Positions 1 through 8,194 of a stretch of DNA of 12,474 nucleotides are shown here, piece by piece. Under the pieces are notes generated by a model. The model was not told where the DNA came from and did no database searches. It saw only the letters and a program-made list of their open reading frames with translations. Source of the DNA: Chitinophagaceae bacterium UBA3430 (lineage in GTDB: Bacteria; Bacteroidota; Bacteroidia; Chitinophagales; Chitinophagaceae); contig DFST01000016.1 of NCBI GenBank assembly GCA_002378975.1, positions 1-12,474 on the forward strand. Direction: 5' to 3'. Position 1 is the first letter of the stretch, and every line of letters begins with the position of its first letter. Made by a program: the position numbers and the translations under genes.

Positions 1-843
1 GGTATGGAAAGCATGAGCAATGTGCCCTTTTATTCCGAGCATGTTCGTTGGGGCAATAAATACGGAAACGTGACTTTGGTCGACGGATTGGTTAAAGATG
101 GATTAACCGATGTCTATGATGGAAAGGCCATGGGCATTGCAGCTGAACTTTGTGCCAGCACTTGCGAGATCCCACGAGTGGATCAGGATGCCTTCGCCAT
201 TGAAAGTTATCAGCGTTCCCAAAAAGCTTGGAATGAAGGAAAATTTGATGCCGAGATCGTACCCGTCTCCATTCCTCAACGCAAAGGAGATCCGATCGTA
301 ATTACAAAAGACGAAGAACCTTTTCAGGTCAAATTCGATAAGATTCCTCAATTATCTCCTGCTTTTATCAAAGATGGAACCGTTACCGCTGCCAATGCAT
401 CTACCATGAACGACGGAGCGGCAGCCCTGGTTTTAATGGCCTTCGATAAAGCGATTGAACTTGGATTGAAACCGCTGGCTATCGTACGTGCTCATGCGGA
501 TGCAGAGCAAGCGCCAGAATGGTTCACGACCAGCCCCTCTTTGGCCATACCCGCTGCCGTAAAAAAAGCCGGATTGGATATGGATCAGATCGAATACTGG
601 GAGATCAACGAAGCATTTTCAGTAGTGGCGCTCGAAAACATGAAGCGTTTGAAATTAGACCCCGCCCGTGTCAATGTTTACGGAGGTGCAGTTTCATTGG
701 GACATCCATTAGGTTGTAGTGGAGCCCGGATATTGGTTACTTTGATCAACGTGCTCAACCAACACCAGGCACGATACGGTGCTGCCGGCATCTGTAATGG
801 AGGCGGTGGAGCCAGCGCGCTGGTACTCGAACGGGTATTCTGA
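1..843 (+). CDS. Acetyl-CoA acetyltransferase (thiolase), 3' part, cut by the window edge
   Basis: Thiolase C-terminal portion; the reading frame is open from base 1, and the first residues (GMESMSNVPF) match an internal thiolase motif. The true start and the nucleophilic Cys near residue 90 therefore lie upstream, and the ATG at 4 is not the real start. Visible active-site motifs are NEAF (607-618), GHPLG with the catalytic His codon at 703-705, and CNGGGG with the proton-transfer Cys codon at 793-795. The wording GGAVSLGHPLGCSGAR and GICNGGGGASA resembles mitochondrial ACAT1-type (T2) enzymes. This suggests reversible condensation or cleavage of acetoacetyl-CoA (or a short 2-methyl derivative) in the cytoplasm; substrate choice is inferred. 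The stop TGA (841-843) overlaps the hutI ATG by one base (TGATG), so the two are probably co-transcribed and translationally coupled. A general FadA-like 3-ketoacyl-CoA thiolase is the alternative. Confidence 0.93.
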   Translation, partial: GMESMSNVPFYSEHVRWGNKYGNVTLVDGLVKDGLTDVYDGKAMGIAAELCASTCEIPRVDQDAFAIESYQRSQKAWNEGKFDAEIVPVSIPQRKGDPIVITKDEEPFQVKFDKIPQLSPAFIKDGTVTAANASTMNDGAAALVLMAFDKAIELGLKPLAIVRAHADAEQAPEWFTTSPSLAIPAAVKKAGLDMDQIEYWEINEAFSVVALENMKRLKLDPARVNVYGGAVSLGHPLGCSGARILVTLINVLNQHQARYGAAGICNGGGGASALVLERVF

Positions 844-2084
844 TGGCTTTACTGATTCGAAATATTCAACAGTTGGTCGGGGTGCAGGATCCCAACGTTC
901 CACTTCGAAACAAAGGACTTTCGGTGTTGCCTCAACGCTCGAATGCCTACCTCATCGTGGAGGCTGGAAAGATCGCTGGCCTGGGTACTATGGATTCGCT
1001 TCCAGCAGATCCTGCCCAATTTGATGCCATCTTCGAAGCCGATCAATATCAGGTATTGCCAACCTGGTGTGATAGTCATACGCATCTGGTCTTTGCGGCT
1101 ACTCGAGAAGAAGAGTTTGTTGATAAGATACTGGGCCTGTCGTACGCTGAAATTGCAGCGAAAGGGGGCGGCATACTAAATTCGGCCCGAAAGTTGCAAG
1201 AAACATCGGAGGATGAATTGTATGAACTCGCCTGGAAACGGTTGCAAGCCGCCATACGTTTGGGTACAGGTGCCATCGAAATCAAAAGTGGTTATGGGTT
1301 GACTGTCGAGGCAGAACTCAAAATGTTGCGTGTAATTAAGCGATTGAAACTCCATTCTCCCATTCCAATCAAAGCCAGTTTTTTAGGGGCTCATGCCTAT
1401 CCAATCGAATACAGATCGGATCATGATGGATATATCCGTTCCATCCTAGAAGAGATGTTGCCACAGATTGCTGCACAGGGGTTGGCTGATTACATCGATG
1501 TCTTTTGCGAGGACGGATTTTTTAATCCAGCAGAAACCGATCGGTTGTTAAAGGCTGGTGCAGTTCACGGACTGACTCCAAAGATCCACGCCAATCAATT
1601 GGGTGTTTCCGGTGGGGTGGAAGTGGGTGTAGCCAATGGGGCCCGCAGTGTTGATCATTTGGAGTACATGGATGAGGGATCGATCAATTGCTTGTCAGGT
1701 TCCTCGACCATCGGCACCTTATTGCCCAGTTGTGCATTGTTTTTGCGCTCGCCATACCCACCTGCGCGAAAACTCATCGAATCCGGGGCGGCCATTGCGA
1801 TTGCCACGGATTATAACCCCGGCAGTTCACCATCCTTCAACATGAACTTGGTAGTGGCGCTTGCTTGTTCGCAGATGCGCATGTTGCCGGAAGAGGCCAT
1901 CAATGCCGCAACCATACAAGGGGCTTTTGCCATGGATCTGCAAAAAGAGGTAGGGAGTATCGCTGTGGGCAAACGTGCCAACCTGATCTTTACCAAACCA
2001 ATGAATAACCTGGCTTATCTTCCTTACTCGTTCGGGGAAAATCCAGTGCAACGAGTGATGATCAATGGGGTTTTTCAGGATTGA
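843..2084 (+). CDS. hutI: Imidazolonepropionase
   Basis: 413-residue amidohydrolase, the usual length for HutI. It hydrolyses 4-imidazolone-5-propanoate to N-formimino-L-glutamate, the third step of histidine degradation, in the cytoplasm. Metal-site residues are visible: H79 and H81 in DSHTHLVF, H249 in KIHANQ, H272 in SVDHLE and D323 in ATDYNPG. These line up with the known Bacillus subtilis ligands H80, H82, H249 and D324. Other family stretches are GGGILNSARK (108-117), SGYGL (149-153) and FLGAHAYP (180-187). Residue 252 is Gln, where the B. subtilis enzyme has Glu. The ATG at 843 overlaps the thiolase stop, and the protein begins in register with the family, so this start is favoured. 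FtcD, which uses the product, follows after 17 bases. Identification is secure. Confidence 0.97.
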   Translation: MALLIRNIQQLVGVQDPNVPLRNKGLSVLPQRSNAYLIVEAGKIAGLGTMDSLPADPAQFDAIFEADQYQVLPTWCDSHTHLVFAATREEEFVDKILGLSYAEIAAKGGGILNSARKLQETSEDELYELAWKRLQAAIRLGTGAIEIKSGYGLTVEAELKMLRVIKRLKLHSPIPIKASFLGAHAYPIEYRSDHDGYIRSILEEMLPQIAAQGLADYIDVFCEDGFFNPAETDRLLKAGAVHGLTPKIHANQLGVSGGVEVGVANGARSVDHLEYMDEGSINCLSGSSTIGTLLPSCALFLRSPYPPARKLIESGAAIAIATDYNPGSSPSFNMNLVVALACSQMRMLPEEAINAATIQGAFAMDLQKEVGSIAVGKRANLIFTKPMNNLAYLPYSFGENPVQRVMINGVFQD

Positions 2085-2101
2085 ATTTGAAATCGAATAT
2101 T

Positions 2102-3781
2102 ATGAAACGTATCATTGAGTGTGTACCCAATTTCAGTGAGGGCCGTAACCCGGAGGTGATTCGTCAGATCACCGAAACGATTGAATCGGTTGAAGGGGTG
2201 CGCTTACTCAACGTGGATCCAGGCAAGGCAACCCATCGTACGGTGGTTACGTTTGTTGGAACGCCGGAAGCGGTGATTGAAGCGGCTTTTCAAGCGATTC
2301 GTAAAGCGGGCGAGTTGATCGACATGTCCAAACACACGGGCGAGCATCCTCGAATGGGGGCTACCGATGTTTGTCCGCTCATACCCATCAGCGGGGTTTC
2401 GATGGAAGAAACAGCACAGTATGCCCGTCAATTGGCTGAACGGGTAGGAACGGAGTTAAATCTGCCTGTTTACGTTTACGAAGAAGCGCAACCGGATCCG
2501 AATCGAAAGAATTTGTCCGTTATACGTGCCGGCGAATACGAGGGTTTTTTCAAAAAGATTCAGCAGCCGGAATGGACACCCGATTTTGGTCCGACGGTGA
2601 TGGATGCCAAACGCGGAGCCACGGTAATCGGTGCCCGAGATTTTCTTATTGCATACAACGTCAATCTAAATACTACCTCCACGCGTCGGGCCAATGCAGT
2701 TGCCTTTGATGTGCGCGAGGCCGGTCGAGTCAAGCGCGAGAACGGACAAGTGGTGAAAGACGCCAACGGCAATCCGGTCTCAACTCCTGGTTCATTAAAA
2801 TCAGTAAAAGCGATTGGCTGGTACATCGAAGAATATGGCATTGCCCAGATCAGTATGAATTTGACCAATATTCGGGTCACGCCTTTGCATGTCGCATTCG
2901 ACGAGGTTTGTGAACGGGCGCGGGATCGAGGCATGCGCATAACCGGCAGCGAATTGGTTGGGTTGGTTCCACTACAGGCCCTCACCGAAGCGGGCAAGTA
3001 TTTTCTTCGGAAACAACAGCGATCGACCGGTGTGTCGGAAAAAGCACTGATCGACATCGCCGTTCGATCCATGGGATTGGATGAGCTAAGTCCCTTTAAC
3101 CCCGAAGAACGGGTGATCGAGTATTTGTTGCAAGACCCGGCTGAACAGAAACTGATTCGTCAATCGCTAAGCCGATTTGCGGAGGAGACTGCCAGTGAGA
3201 GTCCGGCTCCAGGCGGTGGATCCATCGCTGCTTATGTAGGGACTTTGGGTATTTCATTGGCTACGATGGTGGCCAATCTTTCCGCACATAAAAAAGGGTG
3301 GGACGATCGTTGGTCTGAGTTCAGCGAATGGGCCGAAAAGGGAGAGGCTTTGCGCCGACAGTTGTTGTTGTTGGTGGACGCTGATACCCGATCCTTCGAT
3401 GCGATCATGTCGGCCTTTGGCTTACCAAAATCCAACGACAGCGAAAAGAAATTACGCACCGAGGCAATTCAAGCCGCGACCAAACAAGCGATGGAAGTTC
3501 CATTGGACGTCATGCGAATCTCCATGAAGAGCATGGAGGTCATAGAGGCAATGGCTACCATTGGCAATCCGAATTCCGTTTCTGATGCTGGAGTGGGCGC
3601 TCTTTGTGCACGTACCGCCGTGCTGGGGGCATTCATGAATGTACGGATCAATGCGGCTGGCTGTACCGATGCCGTTTATGTCAAATCTATTTTGGAAGCG
3701 GGGGCATTGATGGAGACGCAAGCCATGGAAGCGGAGACGCGCATTCGGTCGATTGTAGATAAGCAGATCAGTCAGCTCTGA
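2102..3781 (+). CDS. ftcD: Bifunctional glutamate formimidoyltransferase / formimidoyl-THF cyclodeaminase
   Basis: 559 residues from ATG 2102, about the length of animal FTCD. Residues 1 to about 330 are the formimidoyltransferase: IECVPNFSEGR at the N-terminus and EHPRMGATDVCPL with H82, the same number as the catalytic His of the porcine enzyme. Residues about 350-559 are the cyclodeaminase: ESPAPGGGS (366-374), DADTRSFDAI (426-435) and SVSDAGVGALCART (492-505). The protein transfers the formimino group of formiminoglutamate to tetrahydrofolate, giving glutamate, then releases ammonia to form 5,10-methenyl-THF. It follows hutI by 17 bases and completes the THF-dependent branch of histidine degradation. 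An in-frame TTG at 2081 overlaps the hutI stop (TTGA) and would add seven residues. ATG 2102 is preferred because the family starts two or three residues before the ECVPNFSEG motif. The TGA stop directly abuts the stop of the convergent gene. Confidence 0.96.
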   Translation: MKRIIECVPNFSEGRNPEVIRQITETIESVEGVRLLNVDPGKATHRTVVTFVGTPEAVIEAAFQAIRKAGELIDMSKHTGEHPRMGATDVCPLIPISGVSMEETAQYARQLAERVGTELNLPVYVYEEAQPDPNRKNLSVIRAGEYEGFFKKIQQPEWTPDFGPTVMDAKRGATVIGARDFLIAYNVNLNTTSTRRANAVAFDVREAGRVKRENGQVVKDANGNPVSTPGSLKSVKAIGWYIEEYGIAQISMNLTNIRVTPLHVAFDEVCERARDRGMRITGSELVGLVPLQALTEAGKYFLRKQQRSTGVSEKALIDIAVRSMGLDELSPFNPEERVIEYLLQDPAEQKLIRQSLSRFAEETASESPAPGGGSIAAYVGTLGISLATMVANLSAHKKGWDDRWSEFSEWAEKGEALRRQLLLLVDADTRSFDAIMSAFGLPKSNDSEKKLRTEAIQAATKQAMEVPLDVMRISMKSMEVIEAMATIGNPNSVSDAGVGALCARTAVLGAFMNVRINAAGCTDAVYVKSILEAGALMETQAMEAETRIRSIVDKQISQL

Positions 3782-5767
3782 TTAGGGATTTTCCTGTAAC
3801 AGGACCATGCGTTCAAAAACTTGTTCGTAACGACGGTTGGTCGTCTGCCATTCTTGTGCTGCCTGTTGGTAAGCACCTTCAGCCAATTGGAATCGTTGTC
3901 TATCGGAATAGACGTCCGGATTTGCCAGATCGGCTTCCAGCTTTTCCTTCTTATCTGTCAGTTCCGCCAACTTAGCTTCCAGTTGTTGAAATTCTTTTTG
4001 TACCCGCTGAAGTTCTTTTTTCTTTTCCTTATCAATTGGGGTGTTGTTGCTTGGCGGGGTGGGAGCTGTTGCTGCAGCTGGCGGCTGCTTTTGAGTCTGC
4101 TTGGTGGCTTGCGATGGGTAGTTGTTGTTTTTCGAATTCGATTTATTGGATGAATCCGAAGCTTGCTTACTCATTCGTTGCTTCCATTGCACCCACTCTT
4201 CATAACCGCCTTTGAATTCTTTGACTTCCCCGTCTGCGATCTCCCAGATCTTATTGGCCGTTTTGGATACAAAGTGTCGGTCGTGGCTCACAAGCAGGAT
4301 GGTTCCTTCATATCGATTCAGCGACTCGATCAGCAGGTCGCAACTGTGCATGTCGAGGTGATTGGTGGGTTCATCCAGCATCAGAAAATTCGCCTTGCTG
4401 ACGATAACCTTGGCCAACGCTACCCGAGCTTTCTCTCCACCACTTAGTATTTTAATCCGCTTGTCCGTATCGTCTCCGCTGAACAGGAAGCAACCCAGCA
4501 AAGCGCGTAATTCTAGGTCGGACATTTGACTGCCGCATCCTTGCATTTCCTCCAAAATCGTATTCTGCATGTTCAGCGCTTCCAGCTGATGTTGTGCGTA
4601 GAAACTCTCTTCCACGTTGTGGCCCCATCTTCTCTCTCCTTCGTATGTCTCGATGCCGGCGATGATGCGTAATAGGGTTGTTTTCCCTTTTCCGTTAGCG
4701 CCGATCAGCGCGATTTTATCTCCTCGTTCGATCTCCGCTTTGCTATTATTTAGGATCTGGAGGTCGCCGTATGATTTGTTTAGTCCGTTCAATTCCACCA
4801 GCACTTTACCGGGCGTTTTGTCGACCCGGAAATTGATTCGGATATTGGGGCGCTCCATGTTGGCATCTTCGATGCGGTCCAGCCTGTCGAGTCGCTTCAG
4901 AATACTTTGGGCCATCGCGGCTTTAGAGGCTTTGGCGCGGAACCGTTCTGCGATGCGTTCTTGTTGACGGATGTAGTCCTGTTGGTTCTCAAATGCTTTT
5001 TTCTGAAGGTCGATACGAACGGCTTTTTCGCGCTCGTAGAAGTCGAAGTTTCCCGAATAGATATGCAGTTCCTGCTGATAGAGTTCCACAATCTTAGTCA
5101 CCATTCGGTTGAGAAAATATTTATCGTGGCTCACGATAACTACAGCGCCTTCGTAATGCAACAGGTATTTTTCCAGCCATTCGATGGAGGGCAGATCTAA
5201 GTGGTTAGTCGGTTCATCGAGCAGCAGCAGATCGGGTTTTTGCAAGATCATCTTGGCCAGCAATACGCGCATGCGCCAGCCACCACTGAATTCCGCATAG
5301 GGGCGTTTCAGATCCGCGGGGGTGAATCCCAAACCTTGCAACACTTCCTCGGTGCGGTGGTGAATGTTGTACCCGCCCAAGGTTTCCAGTTCATGTAATT
5401 TATCGGTGTAGGCAATCAGTGTTTGTTCATCCCCGGTACGCTCCAATTCATGGCCCAATCGCTCGATCTCAGCCTCCAGGTCGTGAATGTGTTGAAAGGC
5501 TGTGAGCGCAACTCCTAAAATGGAATCGGATGTTTCGAAGCTGAGCAGGTCTTGATGCAGGTATCCGATGGTTGTACTGCGGCTTCGTTCCAGCGTTCCG
5601 GCACTGGGCGTGTATTCACCGGTCAATACTTTGAGGAGGGTCGATTTGCCAGTGCCGTTGTATCCAATTAGGCCAATGCGTTCACCGGGCTGTATATGCC
5701 AGGTGGCGTCGGCGACGATGGTACGTGCACCAAATTCGAAGGTGAGGTTTTGAAATCCGGCTAACAT
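3782..5767 (-). CDS. ABC-F family ATPase (Uup/YheS/EttA-like)
   Basis: 661-residue soluble protein with two ABC ATPase domains and no membrane segment, the ABC-F layout. Domain 1: Walker A GYNGTGKST (35-43), signature SGGWRMR (161-167), Walker B LLLDEPTNHLD (181-191). Domain 2: Walker A GANGKGKT (356-363), signature LSGGEKAR (441-448), Walker B LMLDEPTNHLD (462-472). The charged helical linker (about 240-315) is the tRNA-contacting element of this family. A low-complexity stretch rich in N, S, Q, P and A (about 536-577) leads to a C-terminal coiled coil (578-658), as in Uup. ABC-F proteins bind the ribosomal E site and relieve stalled or stressed translation; which subgroup this is cannot be settled by eye. 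The start at 5767 is preferred over an in-frame ATG at 5818, because a -7 promoter element at 5782-5789 lies between them and the protein then begins in register with the family. Confidence 0.93.
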   Translation of the reverse strand: MLAGFQNLTFEFGARTIVADATWHIQPGERIGLIGYNGTGKSTLLKVLTGEYTPSAGTLERSRSTTIGYLHQDLLSFETSDSILGVALTAFQHIHDLEAEIERLGHELERTGDEQTLIAYTDKLHELETLGGYNIHHRTEEVLQGLGFTPADLKRPYAEFSGGWRMRVLLAKMILQKPDLLLLDEPTNHLDLPSIEWLEKYLLHYEGAVVIVSHDKYFLNRMVTKIVELYQQELHIYSGNFDFYEREKAVRIDLQKKAFENQQDYIRQQERIAERFRAKASKAAMAQSILKRLDRLDRIEDANMERPNIRINFRVDKTPGKVLVELNGLNKSYGDLQILNNSKAEIERGDKIALIGANGKGKTTLLRIIAGIETYEGERRWGHNVEESFYAQHQLEALNMQNTILEEMQGCGSQMSDLELRALLGCFLFSGDDTDKRIKILSGGEKARVALAKVIVSKANFLMLDEPTNHLDMHSCDLLIESLNRYEGTILLVSHDRHFVSKTANKIWEIADGEVKEFKGGYEEWVQWKQRMSKQASDSSNKSNSKNNNYPSQATKQTQKQPPAAATAPTPPSNNTPIDKEKKKELQRVQKEFQQLEAKLAELTDKKEKLEADLANPDVYSDRQRFQLAEGAYQQAAQEWQTTNRRYEQVFERMVLLQENP

Positions 5768-5781
5768 GGTTGAATCCGCCG

Positions 5782-5789
5782 CAAAATTA
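5782..5789 (-). promoter_or_regulatory. -7 promoter element for the ABC-F gene
   Basis: On the minus strand this reads TAATTTTG, a perfect match to the Bacteroidota -7 consensus TAnnTTTG. It ends 14 bases before the ATG at 5767. A TTTG lies 15 bases upstream, which is short for a -33 box (about 19-21 expected), so the -33 element is uncertain. The position rules against the longer start at 5818. Confidence 0.6.
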
Positions 5790-5833
5790 GCACATTCCTT
5801 GTCCCAAAGCAGCGTCAATTGGAAGGTTCGGTC

Positions 5834-5841
5834 TAGCTTTG
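5834..5841 (+). promoter_or_regulatory. -7 promoter element for the TonB receptor gene
   Basis: Reads TAGCTTTG, a perfect TAnnTTTG match, ending 4 bases before the GTG start at 5846. In the Bacteroidota model the transcript would begin at or within a base or two of the start codon, so the mRNA should have little or no leader. No TTTG is found at the expected -33 position, so the promoter may depend on an activator or an alternative sigma factor. Confidence 0.5.
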
Positions 5842-5845
5842 CGCC

Positions 5846-8194
5846 GTGATACGTCGAATTCTCTTTTTTTTACTATTGGTACAGACCGTTCAGGCGCAAG
5901 ACCGTTTTACATTCAATGGGTATGTTCGGGACAGTCTGACCGGTGAATCCATCATCGGGGCAACGGTACAGGTGGTCGGCTCCAGCCGAAGCCTGCTCAC
6001 GAACAATTATGGGTTTTTCTCCATCACCTTGCCGGCGGGCGATTACGAGATCCTGTTCTCGCACGTTTCCTATGAGTCAAAAAGCATACGCCTTTCATTG
6101 GATCGTTCGTTGACTCAAACGGTTTTGTTGGGTCCGCGCTCTGCAGCGCTGCAGGAAGTGGTGGTGTACAATAAGAAAAAAGATGGGAACGTCAAAAACG
6201 CGCAGATGGGCAAAGTGGACCTGTCGATGAATCAGATCCGATCCATTCCCGCTTTTTTGGGGGAAGTCGATATACTCAAAGCGATTCAATTGTTGCCGGG
6301 GGTTCAAAGCGCTGGTGAGGGCAATGCCGGGTTTTATGTGCGCGGTGGGGGACCGGACCAGAATTTGATCTTGCTGGATGATGCCACTGTATATAATACC
6401 GGTCACTTATTTGGTTTCTTTTCTATTTTCAATGGAGATGCCATCAAAAACGTGTCATTAATCAAAGGGGGCATGCCGGCCCAATATGGCGGGCGTCTAT
6501 CCTCGGTGCTGGATGTGGCCATGAAGGAAGGGAATGTGAATCGGTTTCAAGGGGAGGGGGGCATCGGATTGATCGCCAGTCGTTTTTCGTTGCAAGGGCC
6601 GATCCAAAAGGATCGTTCCTCTTTCATTGTTTCGGCTCGTCGTACTTACATCGATGCATTGGTCAAGCCTTTTTTGAAAAAGAGCAGCGGGTTTTACGGA
6701 TCGGGTTATTATTTCTACGACCTCAATGCCAAAATGAATTATCGATTTTCGGATAAAGACCGGCTTTTTCTGAGTGGTTATTTCGGTCGAGACGTATTTA
6801 ATTTCAATAACGACAAGCGTAATTTTTCAACGCGTGTTCCCTGGGGAAACGCGACCGGAACCGTTCGATGGAATCACGTGTTTAGCCCGCGGGCGTTCGC
6901 CAATACCACACTTGTATTCAACGATTATCAGTTCGATTTCACGGCCCGGCAGGAAAATTTTGAAGTGGGGCTTTCTTCCGGCATTCGCGATCTCGGCTGG
7001 AAGACCGACTTGGATTTTTATCCGAACCCACAACACAAACTAAAAATGGGCGTATCCCTGACTCGACACAAATTCGTGCCGAATGTGGTCAGTGGCCGAC
7101 AGGACAGCATCGTCTTTCAACCAAACAATACATCCGCTAAGTTTGCTTTGGAGTCGGCTGTTTATTTGCAGGATGATTGGTCGATCGGAGAGCGTTGGAA
7201 GATCAATTATGGAATTCGCTACAGCCGGTTTACTCAGATCGGGCCATTCACTCGGTATATACGGGACGCGGATGGCAATAAATTGGACAGCGTGACCTAT
7301 GGTCGAGGGCAATCGATTAAAACTTATGGGGGCTGGGAGCCAAGACTGACCATCAGATATGGTTGGGATGAACAGCGTTCTATTAAGGCAGCCATTAGTC
7401 GCAATAATCAGTACATACATCTCGTCACTAATGCAGGAAGTACGTTGCCAACTGACCTCTGGGTGCCCAGCACTTATGCGGTCAAGCCTCAGCAGAGTTG
7501 GTTGTATGCGCTGGGTTATTTTCAGAATTTAGCCGATAATTCCATTGAAACCTCTTGGGAGGTGTATTACAAATCCATGCAAAATCAGATTGAGTATCGG
7601 GAAGGGTATACGCCCGGACTGAGTGATCCGGAATCCGAATTTGTATTTGGTCGGGGTTGGAGTTACGGAAGCGAGTGGTTGATAAACAAAGTGAAAGGAC
7701 GGCTGACCGGATGGGTGGGTTATACCTTATCGTGGACGATGCGAAAATTCCCCGACCTAAATGAAGGGGAGGTTTATCCGGCTCGTTATGATCGTAGGCA
7801 CGATATATCGGTCGTTGCGAATTGGGATTGGAATCGTCGCTGGAAGTTGGGTGCTGTTTTTGTGTATGGAACGGGAAATGCGATCACGTTGCCGGAGCGT
7901 TTTTATTTCATCAATGGGGCGTTGACGCAAGAATACAGTCGGTTAAACCAATACCGGATGGCCGCATACCACCGTATGGATGTATCGGCCACCTATACGC
8001 CCAAGCCCAAACCGGGCCGGAAAGGTTCCAATTCCTGGGTGTTCAGTATTTATAATTTGTATAGCCGTCAAAACCCCTACTTTCTATACTTTGATCAAAC
8101 CGGTCAATTGTCGAATGGGGATTTACAGGTAGAAGCCCGTCAGGTTTCGCTATTCCCGATCCTTCCATCGGTTACGTGGAATTTCAAGTTCTAA
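5846..8194 (+). CDS. TonB-dependent outer-membrane receptor with carboxypeptidase-regulatory-like domain
   Basis: 782 residues. A signal peptide (MIRRILFFLLLVQTVQA) has a predicted cut before Q18. Residues about 22-105 form a carboxypeptidase-D-regulatory-like beta sandwich (GYVRDSLTGESIIGATV), then LQEVVV (102-107), a TonB-box-like segment. The plug domain covers about 121-228 (LPGVQSAGEGNAGFYVRGGG, LLDDATVYN, KGGMPAQYGGRLSSVLDV). The rest is a beta-barrel rich in aromatic, alternating strands and ends in Phe (WNFKF), the usual outer-membrane assembly signal. It should import a ligand across the outer membrane using TonB-ExbBD; the ligand cannot be read from the sequence. It is shorter than typical SusC proteins and no SusD gene adjoins, so glycan uptake is not implied. 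The start is GTG at 5846: it gives a complete signal peptide and no ATG serves better. Its end overlaps the convergent gene by 4 bases. Confidence 0.93.
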   Translation: MIRRILFFLLLVQTVQAQDRFTFNGYVRDSLTGESIIGATVQVVGSSRSLLTNNYGFFSITLPAGDYEILFSHVSYESKSIRLSLDRSLTQTVLLGPRSAALQEVVVYNKKKDGNVKNAQMGKVDLSMNQIRSIPAFLGEVDILKAIQLLPGVQSAGEGNAGFYVRGGGPDQNLILLDDATVYNTGHLFGFFSIFNGDAIKNVSLIKGGMPAQYGGRLSSVLDVAMKEGNVNRFQGEGGIGLIASRFSLQGPIQKDRSSFIVSARRTYIDALVKPFLKKSSGFYGSGYYFYDLNAKMNYRFSDKDRLFLSGYFGRDVFNFNNDKRNFSTRVPWGNATGTVRWNHVFSPRAFANTTLVFNDYQFDFTARQENFEVGLSSGIRDLGWKTDLDFYPNPQHKLKMGVSLTRHKFVPNVVSGRQDSIVFQPNNTSAKFALESAVYLQDDWSIGERWKINYGIRYSRFTQIGPFTRYIRDADGNKLDSVTYGRGQSIKTYGGWEPRLTIRYGWDEQRSIKAAISRNNQYIHLVTNAGSTLPTDLWVPSTYAVKPQQSWLYALGYFQNLADNSIETSWEVYYKSMQNQIEYREGYTPGLSDPESEFVFGRGWSYGSEWLINKVKGRLTGWVGYTLSWTMRKFPDLNEGEVYPARYDRRHDISVVANWDWNRRWKLGAVFVYGTGNAITLPERFYFINGALTQEYSRLNQYRMAAYHRMDVSATYTPKPKPGRKGSNSWVFSIYNLYSRQNPYFLYFDQTGQLSNGDLQVEARQVSLFPILPSVTWNFKF

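Noticed and set aside
2560..3072. 170-codon open frame on the minus strand inside ftcD
   Set aside because: Antisense to a well-conserved ftcD stretch, with an Arg/Ser/Thr-rich translation typical of shadow frames.
7040..7420. 126-codon minus-strand open frame inside the TonB receptor gene
   Set aside because: Antisense to continuous barrel-coding sequence; no start signal or family resemblance.
5846..8194. SusC-type glycan uptake system (polysaccharide utilisation locus)
   Set aside because: No SusD, glycoside hydrolase or hybrid regulator adjoins, and the receptor is shorter than typical SusC proteins.
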